From: Paralcaligenes sp. KSB-10
GTDB lineage: Bacteria; Pseudomonadota; Gammaproteobacteria; Burkholderiales; Burkholderiaceae_B
Length of the DNA stretch: 64,000 bases
NCBI RefSeq assembly: GCF_021266465.1
Contig: NZ_CP089848.1
Span: 2,170,001 to 2,234,000 of the forward strand
Direction: 5' to 3'
This document shows, one piece after another, positions 27,726 through 40,962 of this stretch. Position 1 is the stretch's first letter, and each line of letters opens with the position of its first letter. The notes under the pieces are model-generated. The model ran no database searches and was not told the DNA's origin. It saw nothing but the letters and a program-made list of their open reading frames with translations. The translations under genes and the position numbers were made by a program.

Positions 27726-28049
27726 ATGAAACGACTCTTATTGGCGGGTATTGCAGCAGTAGCGTTGCTCGGCTCAAGCGCCGCCATGGCTCGCGTCGAT
27801 GTCGGGATTTCCATCGGTATTCCCGGAATCGTGTATGGCGAACCCTATTATCCGCCAGTCGCCTATGTGGCTCCGCCGCCGGTGGTGGTCGTGCCCCGGT
27901 ACGCACCGGTACCCGTGTATGGCCCGCGCTACTATCGCGACGGCTTTATTGAATATCGAGGCTGGCGCGGCGATCGCGGCTGGCATGGCGATCGCGGTCG
28001 TGGGCGTGGCCACTGGAAACACCATCGCGGGCACGGCGATCGGGATTAA
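27726..28049 (+). CDS. Small exported protein, Pro/Tyr-rich then His/Arg/Gly-rich
   Basis: 107 residues. Signal peptide about 1-22 (MKRLLLAGIAAVALLGSSAA, cleavage after AMA). Mature part: a short beta-like segment (VGISIGIPGIVYGEPYYPP), a Val/Pro/Tyr stretch (about 48-70), then a low-complexity tail of GDRG and HxH units (about 75-107). Similar tiny envelope proteins are widespread in Burkholderiales without known function; the tail might bind metal or nucleic acid. Two hairpins follow the stop. Not recognised as a named gene. Confidence 0.72.
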   Translation: MKRLLLAGIAAVALLGSSAAMARVDVGISIGIPGIVYGEPYYPPVAYVAPPPVVVVPRYAPVPVYGPRYYRDGFIEYRGWRGDRGWHGDRGRGRGHWKHHRGHGDRD

Positions 28050-28065
28050 CCGATCCGGACACCGC

Positions 28066-28117
28066 AAGGGTTTCTTGTGGAAACCCTTAATAAGGGCACC
28101 CTTTGCGGGTGCCCTTT
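28066..28117. terminator. Tandem hairpins between convergent genes
   Basis: First hairpin AAGGGTTTC-TTGTG-GAAACCCTT (28066-28088), second AAGGGCACCC-TTTGC-GGGTGCCCTT (28092-28116) followed by TC. They lie between the exported protein gene and the serS 3' end and probably terminate transcription from both sides. Confidence 0.75.
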
Positions 28118-28138
28118 CATCGTCTGTTCACCCCCCTT

Positions 28139-29506
<1,368 letters not shown>

Positions 29507-29599
29507 CTATAAAAGTGTGTCGAGGTAAATGGGAGCGAGGGCATCATTATATTGAACGCCCCGGGCAATAGACGATTCGGGTGTGCAAGCGGCGATTCC

Positions 29600-29624
29600 G
29601 GGTGCCCGCCAGGGACGCTCCTAC
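29600..29624 (-). repeat. Single GTAG-type REP copy at the rarA 3' end
   Basis: Read leftward from 29624: GTAGGAGCGTCCCTGGCGGG then CACCC, a divergent copy of the dispersed repeat. The GTAG head supplies the rarA TAG stop (29623-29621). Confidence 0.6.
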
Positions 29625-30976
29625 GCTTTTTTATCCGCCGCATCGTCCAGCGCTTTGAGAAACGCGAGTTTTTCGGCAATTTTACCTTCCAATCCACGAT
29701 CGGTCGGGCGATAGAACGTCGCTTTCAGGCCATCCGGAAAATACTGTTCGCCTGCCGCGTAACCGTGCGGTTCGTCGTGCGCATAACGGTAGGCCTGGCC
29801 GTGGCCCAACTGCTTCATGAGCTTTGTGGGCGCATTGCGCAAGTGCATGGGAACCGGCGCGCTGCCCTGCTCCTGGGCGTAGCTGCGTGCGGCCTTGTAC
29901 GCGTTGTACAGGGCATTGGATTTTGCCGCACAGGCCAGGTACACCACGGCCTGCGCCAAAGCCAGCTCGCCCTCGGGAGAGCCCAGCCGTTCGTAGATAT
30001 CGGCGCCATTCAAGGCAATTTCGGTCGCCCGCGGATCGGCCAGGCCTATATCTTCGACAGCCATCCGGACAATGCGCCGCGACAGATAGCGCGGATCGGC
30101 TCCACCGTCGAGCATGCGGGTAAACCAATAAAGCGCCGCATCCGGATCGGAGCCGCGCACGGATTTATGCAAAGCGCTGATCTGATCGTAAAACGCATCG
30201 CCGCCCTTGTCGAAACGGCGCAGATTCTGCGACAGGGATGTTTCCAGCCATTCCGAGTCAATCAACTGCCGCCCGGCGTTGCGAGCCGATTCCGCCACGA
30301 CCTCAACGGCATTGATGAGGCGGCGCGCATCGCCATCGGCCCAGCCGGCCAATTGGGCCTGCGCGTCTGGGTCGAAGAGCAATTCAGCTGATCCGGCATC
30401 GGTTCCGGGCTGGCCTGCGTTGAGCACCGCCATGGCGCGCTCGAGCAGCGTCAGGAGCTCGCCCGGGCTCAAGGATTCCAGCACATACACCCGCGCCCGC
30501 GACAGCAAGGCCGAATTCATTTCAAAGGACGGGTTCTCGGTCGTCGCGCCAATAAAAGTGAACAGGCCGCTTTCGACGTAAGGCAGGAAAGCATCTTGTT
30601 GCGCCTTGTTGAAGCGATGCACCTCATCGACGAACAATATGGTGCGCCGACCCTGGCCTTGCGCCACTTGCGCGGCCACCACCGCCTCGCGTATGTCCTT
30701 GACGCCGCCCAGCACCGCGGAAATCGCCAGGAACTGCGCCTCGAACCCGGCCGCCATGAGCCGCGCCAACGTGGTTTTCCCTACCCCTGGCGGCCCCCAG
30801 AAAATCATGGAGTGAGGCCGTCCTGACTGAAAGGCCACGCGCAAAGGCTTGCCCGGTCCAAGCAGATGGGCCTGGCCCACCACGTCGTCCAATGTCCTGG
30901 GGCGCAAGCGTTCCGCCAGAGGCGCATTGGCTTCGAGCACGGCAGGCGTATTGAACAGATCCGGGGTATTGGCCAT
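29621..30976 (-). CDS. rarA: Replication-associated recombination protein A (RarA/MgsA)
   Basis: Clamp-loader-like AAA+ ATPase acting at stalled replication forks. 451 residues, standard length. Visible: PLAERLRPRTLDDVVGQAHLLG at the N-terminus, Walker A GPPGVGKTTLARL (about 60-72), Walker B ILFVDEVHRFNKAQQD, sensor 1 IGATTENPSFE, then the MgsA C-terminal domain (about 265-440, with LYWFTRMLDGGADPRYLSRR). It follows lolA by 33 bases. Its stop codon lies in a dispersed repeat. Confidence 0.97.
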   Translation of the reverse strand: MANTPDLFNTPAVLEANAPLAERLRPRTLDDVVGQAHLLGPGKPLRVAFQSGRPHSMIFWGPPGVGKTTLARLMAAGFEAQFLAISAVLGGVKDIREAVVAAQVAQGQGRRTILFVDEVHRFNKAQQDAFLPYVESGLFTFIGATTENPSFEMNSALLSRARVYVLESLSPGELLTLLERAMAVLNAGQPGTDAGSAELLFDPDAQAQLAGWADGDARRLINAVEVVAESARNAGRQLIDSEWLETSLSQNLRRFDKGGDAFYDQISALHKSVRGSDPDAALYWFTRMLDGGADPRYLSRRIVRMAVEDIGLADPRATEIALNGADIYERLGSPEGELALAQAVVYLACAAKSNALYNAYKAARSYAQEQGSAPVPMHLRNAPTKLMKQLGHGQAYRYAHDEPHGYAAGEQYFPDGLKATFYRPTDRGLEGKIAEKLAFLKALDDAADKKA

Positions 30977-31009
30977 AAACGGGATCAGGCCGGCTGCGAC
31001 GCCCGGCCA

Positions 31010-31633
31010 TTACATCTTGACAACGTCGGTGCCTTTCGGTGGAACAAACTGGAACTCGCCGGACGGCAGCTTGGGATTGGAAACAATGTGGCTCAAGTCG
31101 ATGCGCGTAGTCTGGCCGAATGAGTCCATAAGTTCCAGGCGAGCCGGCAGATTGTCTTTAAAGCCGATATCGACATAGGCAAAGCCGGCGTCGGCCTTGC
31201 GCGGCTTGGCCCGCAACCATTCCAGCCCGTTTTTGTCGGGCAAGGTGCTCATGGTAAAAGCTTCGTCGAGGGCACCCGAGCCAAACAGAATGGCAGCCGG
31301 CGAGGCGCCAATGGCCTTGTCGACAGTACGCTCGGTAACCTGGCTGAGATCGGGATCGTACTGATAAACCGTAGTGCCGTCCGAAACGATCAGTTGCGCG
31401 TAGGGCTTGGTGACCTGCCACTTGAAATGCCCCGGACGCTGGAACGAAAACCGGCCCGACTGCGCGGGCTTGGCCTGTTGCCCCTGCGCCCCCGAGGTAC
31501 TTTGGGTGAACTCACCCGTGGCCGAAGCCACTTTGGCCACGAACTGCCGCAACTGGGCCGGCGCATCGGCCGACCAGGCCAACACAGGACTGGCCGCCAA
31601 TACCAAAGCGGCGAAGAAATGTTTACTCTGCAT
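31010..31633 (-). CDS. lolA: Outer-membrane lipoprotein carrier protein LolA
   Basis: Periplasmic chaperone that takes lipoproteins from LolCDE to LolB. 207 residues with a signal peptide (about 1-22, [10 protein letters not shown]). The half-barrel fold segments [30 protein letters not shown] and [19 protein letters not shown] are clear. It overlaps the ftsK 3' end by 11 bases and precedes rarA, the widespread ftsK-lolA-rarA order. Confidence 0.96.
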   Translation of the reverse strand: MQSKHFFAALVLAASPVLAWSADAPAQLRQFVAKVASATGEFTQSTSGAQGQQAKPAQSGRFSFQRPGHFKWQVTKPYAQLIVSDGTTVYQYDPDLSQVTERTVDKAIGASPAAILFGSGALDEAFTMSTLPDKNGLEWLRAKPRKADAGFAYVDIGFKDNLPARLELMDSFGQTTRIDLSHIVSNPKLPSGEFQFVPPKGTDVVKM

Positions 31634-33980
31634 TTGAACCTTCTCCGGCCGGAACCAGGATCTCGCGATTACCGTTGGACTGCATGGCGGACACCAGGCC
31701 GGACTGCTCCATTTGCTCGAGCAGGCGCGCCGCCCGGTTATAGCCTATGCGCAAATGACGCTGCACCGACGAAATGGACGCCCGCCGGTTCTTGAGAATG
31801 ACCTCGACCGCCTGATCGTACAGAGGGTCTGACTCGGCGTCGGCAAAGCCCGTAACGCCGCCCACGCCATCGCCGGTTTCGCCTTCGAGCGCCCCTTCGA
31901 GCAGGCCCTCGACATAATTGGGCTCGCCCTGTTCTTTCAGCGAATCGACCACCCGATGCACTTCGTCGTCGCCGACGAATGCGCCATGCACCCGCGTGGG
32001 CAGCCCCGAACCGGGCGGCATGTACAGCATATCGCCCTGGCCCAGCAGGGCTTCGGCGCCCATCTGGTCAAGTATGGTGCGCGAGTCGATTTTGGACGAC
32101 ACCTGGAAGGCTATCCGCGTAGGGATATTGGCCTTGATCAGGCCGGTGATGACGTCGACGCTGGGGCGCTGCGTCGCCAGAATAAGATGGATTCCAGCCG
32201 CCCGGGCTTTTTGCGCCAGGCGGGCGATGAGCTCTTCGATTTTCTTGCCCACGACCATCATCAAGTCGGCCAGCTCGTCGATGACCACGACTATCGTTGG
32301 CAGGGTGGACAGTGGCTCGGGCGCGTCGGGGGTGAGCGAAAACGGATTGGGGATGGGTTCTTCGCGCTTGATGGCATCGCGTATCTTGCTGTTGTAGCCC
32401 GCCAGGTTGCGCACCCCCATCTTGCTCATGAGCTTGTAGCGTTTCTCCATTTCGCCCACACACCAGTTCAGCGCGTTGGCGGCATGCCGCATATCGGTGA
32501 CGACCGGTGCCAGCAAATGCGGAATCCCCTCGTAAATGCTCATTTCGAGCATTTTTGGATCGATGAGGATCAGGCGTGTCTGTGTTGCGTCGGCCTTGTA
32601 GAGCAAAGACAGGATCATGGCGTTGATCCCGACCGACTTGCCCGAGCCGGTGGTACCCGCCACCAGCAAGTGCGGCATTTTGGCCAGATCGGCCACGACC
32701 GGATTGCCGGCAATATCCTTGCCCAGGGCCATGGTCAGTACGGACGGATTGCTGTGATAGGTTTGCGAACCGATGATTTCAGAGAGCCTGACTATTTGGC
32801 GCCGCGGATTGGGCAACTCGAGCCCCATCAGGTTCTTGCCCGGTATGGTCTCGACCACACGAATGCTGACCAGGCTGAGCGCCCGCGCCAGATCTTTGGC
32901 CAGGTTGACGATTTGGCTGCCTTTGACGCCGGTAGCCGGCTCGATCTCGTAGCGGGTAATTACCGGGCCGGCCTGGGCGGCCACCACCACGACCTTGACA
33001 CCGAAATCGGAAAGCTTCTTCTCGATGAGACGCGAGGTGAACTCGATGGTTTCGGGCGCCACGGTCTCGGGCTGCTCGACCGGCGGATCCAGCAAGCTGA
33101 TGGCCGGCAAATCGCCCGACGCCCCCGATTCGATAGGCGCGACAAACAGGGTTTTCTGCTTTTCCTTTTCCACCCGGGTGGACTTGGGTATGCTGGTAAT
33201 GGCCGGCTCGATGCGTACGGGCTGCTCGTGCACCAGTTGCTCGTGCTTGGCCTCGACCAGCTCGTTGCGCTCGGCGCTTTTTGCCTCGCCGACCTTGCGG
33301 TCTTCGCGCGCCGCCTTCAATTCAAATACACGCCGCACCGATCTTTCGATGGCAAAACCCACACGTTCGGCCAGATGCAGCCAGGAAAAGCCAAAAAACA
33401 GGCTGGCCCCTACCGCCATCATGACCAGCAGCAACAAGGTGCAACCCGTGGTCCCCACCGACAGGGACAGGGCGTGAGCCAGCAGCTTGCCAAGTTCGCC
33501 GCCGGCGCCGCTGGGCAAGTGCGCGCCAAAATTCTTCAGCCGCAGCGCTTCGGTTCCCATGGAGCCAATGAAAAGCAGGAAAAACCCGATACCGATTTCC
33601 CAGTGAACCCTGGGCAGGACTTCGATATTGGCTTTGGGCAGCAACATGCTGGTCAGGCGATAAAACCCGACGATGACGCGCTGCAGCAACAAAACGACCC
33701 ACAGCCAGGCCGAATAGCCAAACAGGAACAGCAGCAGATCGGAGACATACGCCCCCAAGGTGCCGCCGCGGTTCAGCGTCGCGCCGGTATGCAGGGAATG
33801 CGACCAGGCGGGATCGGTGGCATGCCAAGTTGCCAGGACCAGGCCAAGCCACGCCGCCAGGGCGGCAAATACAATCCAGCGCGCCTCTCGGAGCAAGCCG
33901 GAGACCCGGGTTTGCAGAAGCGAAGGACCATTGCGCACGTTGCGCGAAGAGCGGGGAGATGTTGCAGGTATTCTAGCCAT
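31623..33980 (-). CDS. ftsK: DNA translocase FtsK
   Basis: Septal DNA pump that clears chromosomes at division and activates XerCD. 785 residues, the short-linker form. About four transmembrane helices (residues ~35-205), a charged linker (~210-300), then the RecA-like motor (~310-700) with Walker [17 protein letters not shown] and Walker [14 protein letters not shown]. The C-terminal gamma winged helix (~715-780, [20 protein letters not shown]) reads KOPS sites. It is divergent from trxB with only 44 bases between start codons, and its 3' end overlaps lolA. Confidence 0.98.
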   Translation of the reverse strand: MARIPATSPRSSRNVRNGPSLLQTRVSGLLREARWIVFAALAAWLGLVLATWHATDPAWSHSLHTGATLNRGGTLGAYVSDLLLFLFGYSAWLWVVLLLQRVIVGFYRLTSMLLPKANIEVLPRVHWEIGIGFFLLFIGSMGTEALRLKNFGAHLPSGAGGELGKLLAHALSLSVGTTGCTLLLLVMMAVGASLFFGFSWLHLAERVGFAIERSVRRVFELKAAREDRKVGEAKSAERNELVEAKHEQLVHEQPVRIEPAITSIPKSTRVEKEKQKTLFVAPIESGASGDLPAISLLDPPVEQPETVAPETIEFTSRLIEKKLSDFGVKVVVVAAQAGPVITRYEIEPATGVKGSQIVNLAKDLARALSLVSIRVVETIPGKNLMGLELPNPRRQIVRLSEIIGSQTYHSNPSVLTMALGKDIAGNPVVADLAKMPHLLVAGTTGSGKSVGINAMILSLLYKADATQTRLILIDPKMLEMSIYEGIPHLLAPVVTDMRHAANALNWCVGEMEKRYKLMSKMGVRNLAGYNSKIRDAIKREEPIPNPFSLTPDAPEPLSTLPTIVVVIDELADLMMVVGKKIEELIARLAQKARAAGIHLILATQRPSVDVITGLIKANIPTRIAFQVSSKIDSRTILDQMGAEALLGQGDMLYMPPGSGLPTRVHGAFVGDDEVHRVVDSLKEQGEPNYVEGLLEGALEGETGDGVGGVTGFADAESDPLYDQAVEVILKNRRASISSVQRHLRIGYNRAARLLEQMEQSGLVSAMQSNGNREILVPAGEGSNAE

Positions 33981-33982
33981 AG

Positions 33983-35672
<1,690 letters not shown>

Positions 35673-35737
35673 ACCATCGGTGCCTGTTCGTCGCGGCGGG
35701 GCCTTCGGCCCCCGTCGGGTTTGGAGCCGCATCAATG

Positions 35738-35770
35738 ACAAAAGCCGACAGCTGAGCTGTCGGCTTTTGT
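35738..35770. terminator. Perfect bidirectional terminator
   Basis: ACAAAAGCCGACAGC-TGA-GCTGTCGGCTTTTGT, a 15 bp perfect stem with A and T flanks, between the Smr gene and the convergent acyl-CoA ligase. A second small hairpin GGGGCC-TTC-GGCCCC lies just upstream. Confidence 0.85.
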
Positions 35771-35908
35771 GCATTTATATTTTTTATGGGACCTGCTTTT
35801 TTATGTACCGTTTTATCGGTTTGCCCATGCAGGGCTTTGTCTCCTCACCTGCATGAACCGAATTGTGCACGAAGTTTTAACTCGTAACACTTAGGGAATA
35901 CACTTGGT

Positions 35909-37594
35909 TTAAGCGGTTTCTTGGCCACCCAAGCCCAAGTCGGCAATCATTTTCTTGCGAATCTCGAATTTTTGCACTTTGCCGGTCACGGTCAGAGGAA
36001 ACTCGTCGACGAAGCGCACATATCGAGGCACTTTGTAGTGGGCAATCCTGCCGACGCAAAATTCCCGGATCTCCTCTTCCGTCGCCGCCTGGCCCGGCTT
36101 AAGGGTAATCCAGGCGCACAGCTCTTCGCCGAACTTCAAATCCGGCACGCCCACCACGGAAACATCCTTGACCGCGGGATGCTTGTACAAAAACTCTTCG
36201 ATCTCACGCGGATAGATGTTTTCGCCGCCGCGGATCACCATGTCTTTCAGGCGGCCAACCACGTTTCCATATCCGCGTTCGTCCATGACGATCAAATCGC
36301 CCGTATGCATCCAGCCTTCGGCATCGATGGCTTCGGCGGTTTTTTCGGGATCCTGCCAGTACCCCAGCATCACCGAGTAGCCTTTGGTGCAAAGCTCGCC
36401 CGGCACGCCTCGATCGACCGTGGCGCCCGAGGCGTCAATCACCTTGCACTGCAGATGCGGCTGGACGCGGCCTATCGTCGATACCCGGCTCTGCAGATCG
36501 TCGTCGGCCGCGGTTTGGAAACTGACCGGGCTGGTCTCGGTCATGCCATAGGCAATCGTGACATCGCGCATATGCATGCTCTCGATCACCTGGTTCATGA
36601 CATCAACCGGACACGGCGACCCGGCCATGCAGCCACCGCGCAGGCTGGACAGATCGAAATTCCGGAACTCGGGATGCGAGAGCTCGGCGATAAACATCGT
36701 GGGCACGCCGTACAGCCCTGTGCAGCGCTCCGCCGCGACCGCCTGCAGTACGGACAGAGGATCAAAGGCATCGGATGGGTAAACCATGGTGGCGCCATGC
36801 GTCAGGCAACCCAGATTGCCCATGACCATGCCAAAGCAATGATAAAGCGGCACGGGGATGCAGAGCCGATCGCCCTGCCTCAGGCCCACGCACTCGCCCA
36901 CGAAGAACCCATTGTTAAGAATGTTGTGATGCGACAGCGTGGCCCCCTTCGGCAGGCCGGTCGTTCCGCTGGTGAACTGGATATTGATGGCATCGTGACA
37001 CGACAATGCTCGGCCTATCCGCGCCGCCTCGGTGCGCAAGCCGTCGGTTCCCAGTTTTCCGATCTCGTCGAACCGCCGCCACCCGGGCCGCGGCTCGCCG
37101 CCGATCTTGATCAGATGCCTGAGATGCGGTGCCGCCGGCGCTTGAAGCGGTTCCGGTGATTTGCAAAGCTCAGGCACCAGGCCTTCCACCATGGCCACGT
37201 AATCGCTGCTTTTAAAACGCTCGGCGGCCACCAGCGCGCTTATCTGCACCTTGTTGAGCGTGTATTCGAGTTCCGATGAACGATAAGCCGGGTTGATATT
37301 GACAAGTATCATGCCCACCTTGGCGGTGGCGAACTGGATCAGGGCCCATTCGGCCTTGTTGGGCGACCAGATTCCAACCCGGTCGCCGGGTACAAGCCCC
37401 AGGGCCAGCAGGCCGGCAGCGATCCGATCCGCCTGCTCGTCAAGCTGGGCGTATGTCAGGCGAATACCCTGATGCACGGAAACCAGCGCCTCTTGATCGG
37501 GCCACGAGCGCGCCGCCTGCTCCAGCGCCTGGCCGATGGTTTCGGTACGCAACGCAGGCTCTGTGGCGCCTGCCGCCTGGCTAAGTGTGATCAT
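35909..37594 (-). CDS. Fatty-acyl/aryl-CoA ligase (AMP-binding family)
   Basis: Activates a carboxylic acid to its CoA thioester through an acyl-adenylate; 561 residues. P-loop-like [18 protein letters not shown] (about 205-222), [28 protein letters not shown] and the catalytic Lys in [18 protein letters not shown] near the C-terminus are intact. It closely resembles medium/long-chain acyl-CoA synthetases of the FadD3/AcsF type; substrate not determinable. It is the last gene of the ABC importer operon, 19 bases after livF, implying that the imported compound is a carboxylate that is then thioesterified. Confidence 0.9.
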   Translation of the reverse strand: MITLSQAAGATEPALRTETIGQALEQAARSWPDQEALVSVHQGIRLTYAQLDEQADRIAAGLLALGLVPGDRVGIWSPNKAEWALIQFATAKVGMILVNINPAYRSSELEYTLNKVQISALVAAERFKSSDYVAMVEGLVPELCKSPEPLQAPAAPHLRHLIKIGGEPRPGWRRFDEIGKLGTDGLRTEAARIGRALSCHDAINIQFTSGTTGLPKGATLSHHNILNNGFFVGECVGLRQGDRLCIPVPLYHCFGMVMGNLGCLTHGATMVYPSDAFDPLSVLQAVAAERCTGLYGVPTMFIAELSHPEFRNFDLSSLRGGCMAGSPCPVDVMNQVIESMHMRDVTIAYGMTETSPVSFQTAADDDLQSRVSTIGRVQPHLQCKVIDASGATVDRGVPGELCTKGYSVMLGYWQDPEKTAEAIDAEGWMHTGDLIVMDERGYGNVVGRLKDMVIRGGENIYPREIEEFLYKHPAVKDVSVVGVPDLKFGEELCAWITLKPGQAATEEEIREFCVGRIAHYKVPRYVRFVDEFPLTVTGKVQKFEIRKKMIADLGLGGQETA

Positions 37595-37613
37595 GGCAAT
37601 ACCTCTCTTGGAC

Positions 37614-38330
37614 TCAGCTCCTGGTCAAGCCGAAGTAGGCGCGTTCCAGCGCCGCGTCGGCATGCAATTCGCTCACGGTTCCTTCAAAGCCTATCCGGCC
37701 GCCTTCAAGCGTGTAGACACGATCGGCCAGATCCAGGAATTTGACATTCTGCTCGGCGATCAGCAGCGCCAACCCCATATCGCGGAACTGGCCCAGAACA
37801 TGAATGACCTCTTTGACAAATACGGGCGACAGGCCCGAGGACGGCTCATCCATGACCAGCAGCTTGGGCTTGCCGGCCAGGGCCTTGGCGACGCCCAGGA
37901 TCTTGCGCTGCCCGCCCGACAGGCTGCCGCCCAGCGCGCGGCGCTTTTGCTGAAGGATGGGAAACCGCTGATAAAGATCGTCGATATGCTGCTTGAATTC
38001 GGCGGCGGGAAGAAACTGACCACCAATATGCAGATTATCCTGAACGCTCAAATCGGGGAAGCAGCCGGTTTCCGACATATAGGCAATGCCGGCACGAACC
38101 CGTTTATCGGTGCGATCGTGAGAAATCGTGCGATTCTCGAACACGATTTCTCCCTGCCAGCTCGGGATCAATCCCATGATCGTCTTGATGAGCGTAGTCT
38201 TTCCCGCGCCGTTGGGCCCCATCAGCACAACGGTTTCTTTTGCATGCACAGTCAGCCCCGCACCCCACAAGGCTTGCACCTTTCCGTAGCCGGCGTCCAG
38301 CCCGGAGGCCCGCAGCAGATCAGTGCTCAT
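37614..38330 (-). CDS. livF: Branched-chain-type ABC importer ATPase, LivF-like
   Basis: Second ATPase of a HAAT-family importer, 238 residues from the ATG at 38330. Walker [16 protein letters not shown], signature [14 protein letters not shown], Walker [14 protein letters not shown]. The ATG lies within the 3' end of livG (overlap 11 bases), so the longer frame upstream is not used. The symbol marks family position only; the substrate need not be leucine. Confidence 0.92.
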   Translation of the reverse strand: MSTDLLRASGLDAGYGKVQALWGAGLTVHAKETVVLMGPNGAGKTTLIKTIMGLIPSWQGEIVFENRTISHDRTDKRVRAGIAYMSETGCFPDLSVQDNLHIGGQFLPAAEFKQHIDDLYQRFPILQQKRRALGGSLSGGQRKILGVAKALAGKPKLLVMDEPSSGLSPVFVKEVIHVLGQFRDMGLALLIAEQNVKFLDLADRVYTLEGGRIGFEGTVSELHADAALERAYFGLTRS

Positions 38331-39072
38331 CGGGCGCTCCCAAAAAGACTTCCACGACTTGCGCATTGCCCACAGCCTGCGACAAGGTTCCCGAGAAAAT
38401 ATCCTTGCCGGCGCTGAGTACGATAAGCCGGTCGGTCACTTGGTCCACAAAGTCCATGAGGTGTTCGACGACCAGCAAGGCAACGCCCGAGCGCGCCACC
38501 TCGCGCAGGCGTTCGGCCACATGCGCAAGCTCACTGGGATTTAAGCCGGCGCCCAGTTCGTCGACGCACAGCAACTTGGGCCGGGTCGCCAGGGCGCGCG
38601 CAAGATCGAGCATTTTCTGCTGCGCGCTGGTCAATTCGCCCGCCATGCGGCCGGCATGCCGATCGAGTTCGAGAAACTGCATCAAGGGTTCCATGTCGCT
38701 CAAATCTTTATCGTTGCGGCCGTACGTCATGGCGACTTCGATGTTCTGGCGCACCGTCAGCGACTTGAACGGTTTGGGGATCTGGAAGCTGCGATTGATC
38801 CCCAGATGCACCAGACGGTGCGCGGCCAGGCCGCCGATTGAACGCCCCTGATACTGAATCGACCCGCCATCGGGCCGGTACAAGCCGGTGATCACATTGA
38901 TGCAGGTGGTTTTACCCGATCCGTTCGGGCCCACCAGACCAAGCACCTCTCCGGGCATGACGTTGAAGCTGACCCCTTCGAGCGCCTGAAATCCGCCAAA
39001 CCGCTTGGCCAGGCCGTTGACCGTAAGCAAGGGCACCGAGGCCGGCGAAACAGCGAGCGGCTTAAACAACAT
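38320..39072 (-). CDS. livG: Branched-chain-type ABC importer ATPase, LivG-like
   Basis: 250 residues. Walker A VGPNGSGKTTCINVITGLY, the LivG-typical INRSFQIPKPFKSLTVRQN Q-loop region, signature TSAQQKMLDLARAL (SAQQ in place of the common SGGQ) and Walker B LLCVDELGAGLNP (DE intact, Pro replaced by Leu). The altered signature and Walker B are worth noting but common enough in the HAAT group. The start overlaps livM by 11 bases. Confidence 0.92.
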   Translation of the reverse strand: MLFKPLAVSPASVPLLTVNGLAKRFGGFQALEGVSFNVMPGEVLGLVGPNGSGKTTCINVITGLYRPDGGSIQYQGRSIGGLAAHRLVHLGINRSFQIPKPFKSLTVRQNIEVAMTYGRNDKDLSDMEPLMQFLELDRHAGRMAGELTSAQQKMLDLARALATRPKLLCVDELGAGLNPSELAHVAERLREVARSGVALLVVEHLMDFVDQVTDRLIVLSAGKDIFSGTLSQAVGNAQVVEVFLGAPDEH

Positions 39073-39985
39073 GAATCCCCCAACGGCGCAACAGCGACGC
39101 CAGCCCGTTGGGCAAGAACAGCACCAGGGCCATGATCAGCACACCATAAATCAGTTGGAAATACTGCGGTGTCGAAATCCCGATAAAGTTGTACAGGCCG
39201 TAAAGCAGCACCACACCCAGTATCGGCCCCATTACCGTGGCCACGCCGCCGAACAAGGCGAAAACAATGGCGAAAATACTGAAATCGGGGCTGAAAACAT
39301 TGTCGGGATAAAACACCGATACATACCAGGCAAAATTGGCGCCGATCAGGCCGGCGATCAGCGCCGAGAGCAGCCAGGCGACGATACGCGCCCGCACTAC
39401 GTTTATCCCGGCAGCGGCAGCGCTGATCGGATCGTCTTTAATGGCTTGCAGGGCCAGTCCGAAGCGCGAATAGCGCAAGTACAGCACACAAGCCACCGCA
39501 AACGCCATGATGACAATGGCCGTGGCATAGCTGAAGGCGGGATCGAAGATGCCCGACAAGGAGACCCCGTAAGGCCCTTTGGTGATCGATTCGAGATCCG
39601 GGTTGGAAACGATTTCGGAAATCGCCAGCGCCGCCGCCAAATTGGCAATGGCAAAATACGGCCCCGACAAGCGCAGCAAAGGAGTCAGCACCAGCCCGAA
39701 CAATACCGAAGCCGCCGCTCCGGCTCCCAGCGCCAGCAACGGCGTTGCATGCAGATGCATAATGGCAAGCGCAAAGCCATAAGCCCCTGCACCGAAGAAT
39801 CCGACATACCCGAAAGGCAGATAGCCCGTGAAGCCGTAGATGATATTGACGCCCTGCGCCAGGGTCAGGAACACAATGAAATTGAACAGCAGCAACTGAT
39901 TCGAATAGGCGTACGGCATGAGCGCGGCCGCCGCAATCAAGGGAATCAATACCAGCAGCGAATGCCGCAGCGGTTTCTTATGCAT
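39062..39985 (-). CDS. livM: Branched-chain-type ABC importer permease, LivM-like
   Basis: Inner-membrane permease of 307 residues from the ATG at 39985. About eight to ten hydrophobic helices; conserved GYTGYLPFGYVGFFGAGAYG-like segment (here GFTGYLPFGYVGFFGAGAYG), EAA-like loop LALQAIKDDPISAAAAGINV and the C-terminal LFLPNGLASLLRR. It overlaps livH by eight bases and pairs with it to form the pore. Confidence 0.93.
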   Translation of the reverse strand: MHKKPLRHSLLVLIPLIAAAALMPYAYSNQLLLFNFIVFLTLAQGVNIIYGFTGYLPFGYVGFFGAGAYGFALAIMHLHATPLLALGAGAAASVLFGLVLTPLLRLSGPYFAIANLAAALAISEIVSNPDLESITKGPYGVSLSGIFDPAFSYATAIVIMAFAVACVLYLRYSRFGLALQAIKDDPISAAAAGINVVRARIVAWLLSALIAGLIGANFAWYVSVFYPDNVFSPDFSIFAIVFALFGGVATVMGPILGVVLLYGLYNFIGISTPQYFQLIYGVLIMALVLFLPNGLASLLRRWGIHVV

Positions 39986-40853
39986 GACGCACCTTCCGGC
40001 CCAGCAAGCCGCTGGGCCGCACCAGCAAAATGGCAATCAATAACAAGTAAGGCAACAGGCCGGCCCATGAACTGAAATAGGTTTGCATGAGCATCAGCGA
40101 CACTCCGTAGATCAGGCCTCCCAGGACCGTGCCCAGCGGGCTGCCCAGGGAGCCCACGATAATGACGGTAAACGACTGTATCGTCAGATTCACGCCGCTG
40201 GCCGGCGTGACACTGCCCAGCATGAACGGCGCGAAGCAGCCCGCCACGGCCGCCAGCCCCAGGCCTATGCCAAAGGCCAGCGCCGACACCCGGCCCACAT
40301 TGATGCCAGTGGCCAGCGCTTCGTCGCGATGAACCATGACGGCACGGGTCAGTCGCCCGATACGCGTGCGATACAGATACAGGAACACCAGCAGCACGGC
40401 CACCGCACTGGCGATGGCGCTGACAACCCAGGCCGACGGAAATGTCTGCCCCAATACCTCTACCGGATGCCGGCCCAGGGCGCGGCCTGGAATGGAGCGT
40501 TCGGTGGGTCCGAACGCAATGGTGGTCAACGACTCGATGACCTGCGAAAACCCGAAAAACAAGATGATGGACAGCATTTCGGGATCGGACGAACGCAGCA
40601 GCCGCGGCACCAGCGCGTAATACAGGGGAAAGCCGATGATGATGAAAGCGACCAGGCACAGGACCGCGGCAATCACAGGATTGACGGCATAGGCGCCATA
40701 CAGGCCGAATGCCGAAAGCGCCCCCAGCATGACGAAGTCGCCATGAGCCAGGTTGACGATACGCATCACACCGAAGATCAGGTTCAACCCCAGCCCGACC
40801 AGGCTGAAGTAAAGACCGAACAGCAGGCCGGCCAGGATCGAATATTCAAGCAT
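39978..40853 (-). CDS. livH: Branched-chain-type ABC importer permease, LivH-like
   Basis: Inner-membrane permease of 291 residues. LGLNLIFGVMRIVNLAHGDF is the LivH signature; the EAA-like loop is RAVMVHRDEALATGINVGRV; the C-terminus is the typical LVRPSGLLGRKVR. About eight hydrophobic helices. It follows the binding-protein gene after 109 bases without a visible terminator. Confidence 0.94.
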   Translation of the reverse strand: MLEYSILAGLLFGLYFSLVGLGLNLIFGVMRIVNLAHGDFVMLGALSAFGLYGAYAVNPVIAAVLCLVAFIIIGFPLYYALVPRLLRSSDPEMLSIILFFGFSQVIESLTTIAFGPTERSIPGRALGRHPVEVLGQTFPSAWVVSAIASAVAVLLVFLYLYRTRIGRLTRAVMVHRDEALATGINVGRVSALAFGIGLGLAAVAGCFAPFMLGSVTPASGVNLTIQSFTVIIVGSLGSPLGTVLGGLIYGVSLMLMQTYFSSWAGLLPYLLLIAILLVRPSGLLGRKVRHA

Positions 40854-40962
40854 GTCGCAAAGGGCTCGCTATGAAAAGCAACACGATACGAAGGCAGCGC
40901 GCTTCATGCATGCCCAGCCGGAGAAAACCAGCCCGGAAAGGCATGCATGCCACGGCAACACG

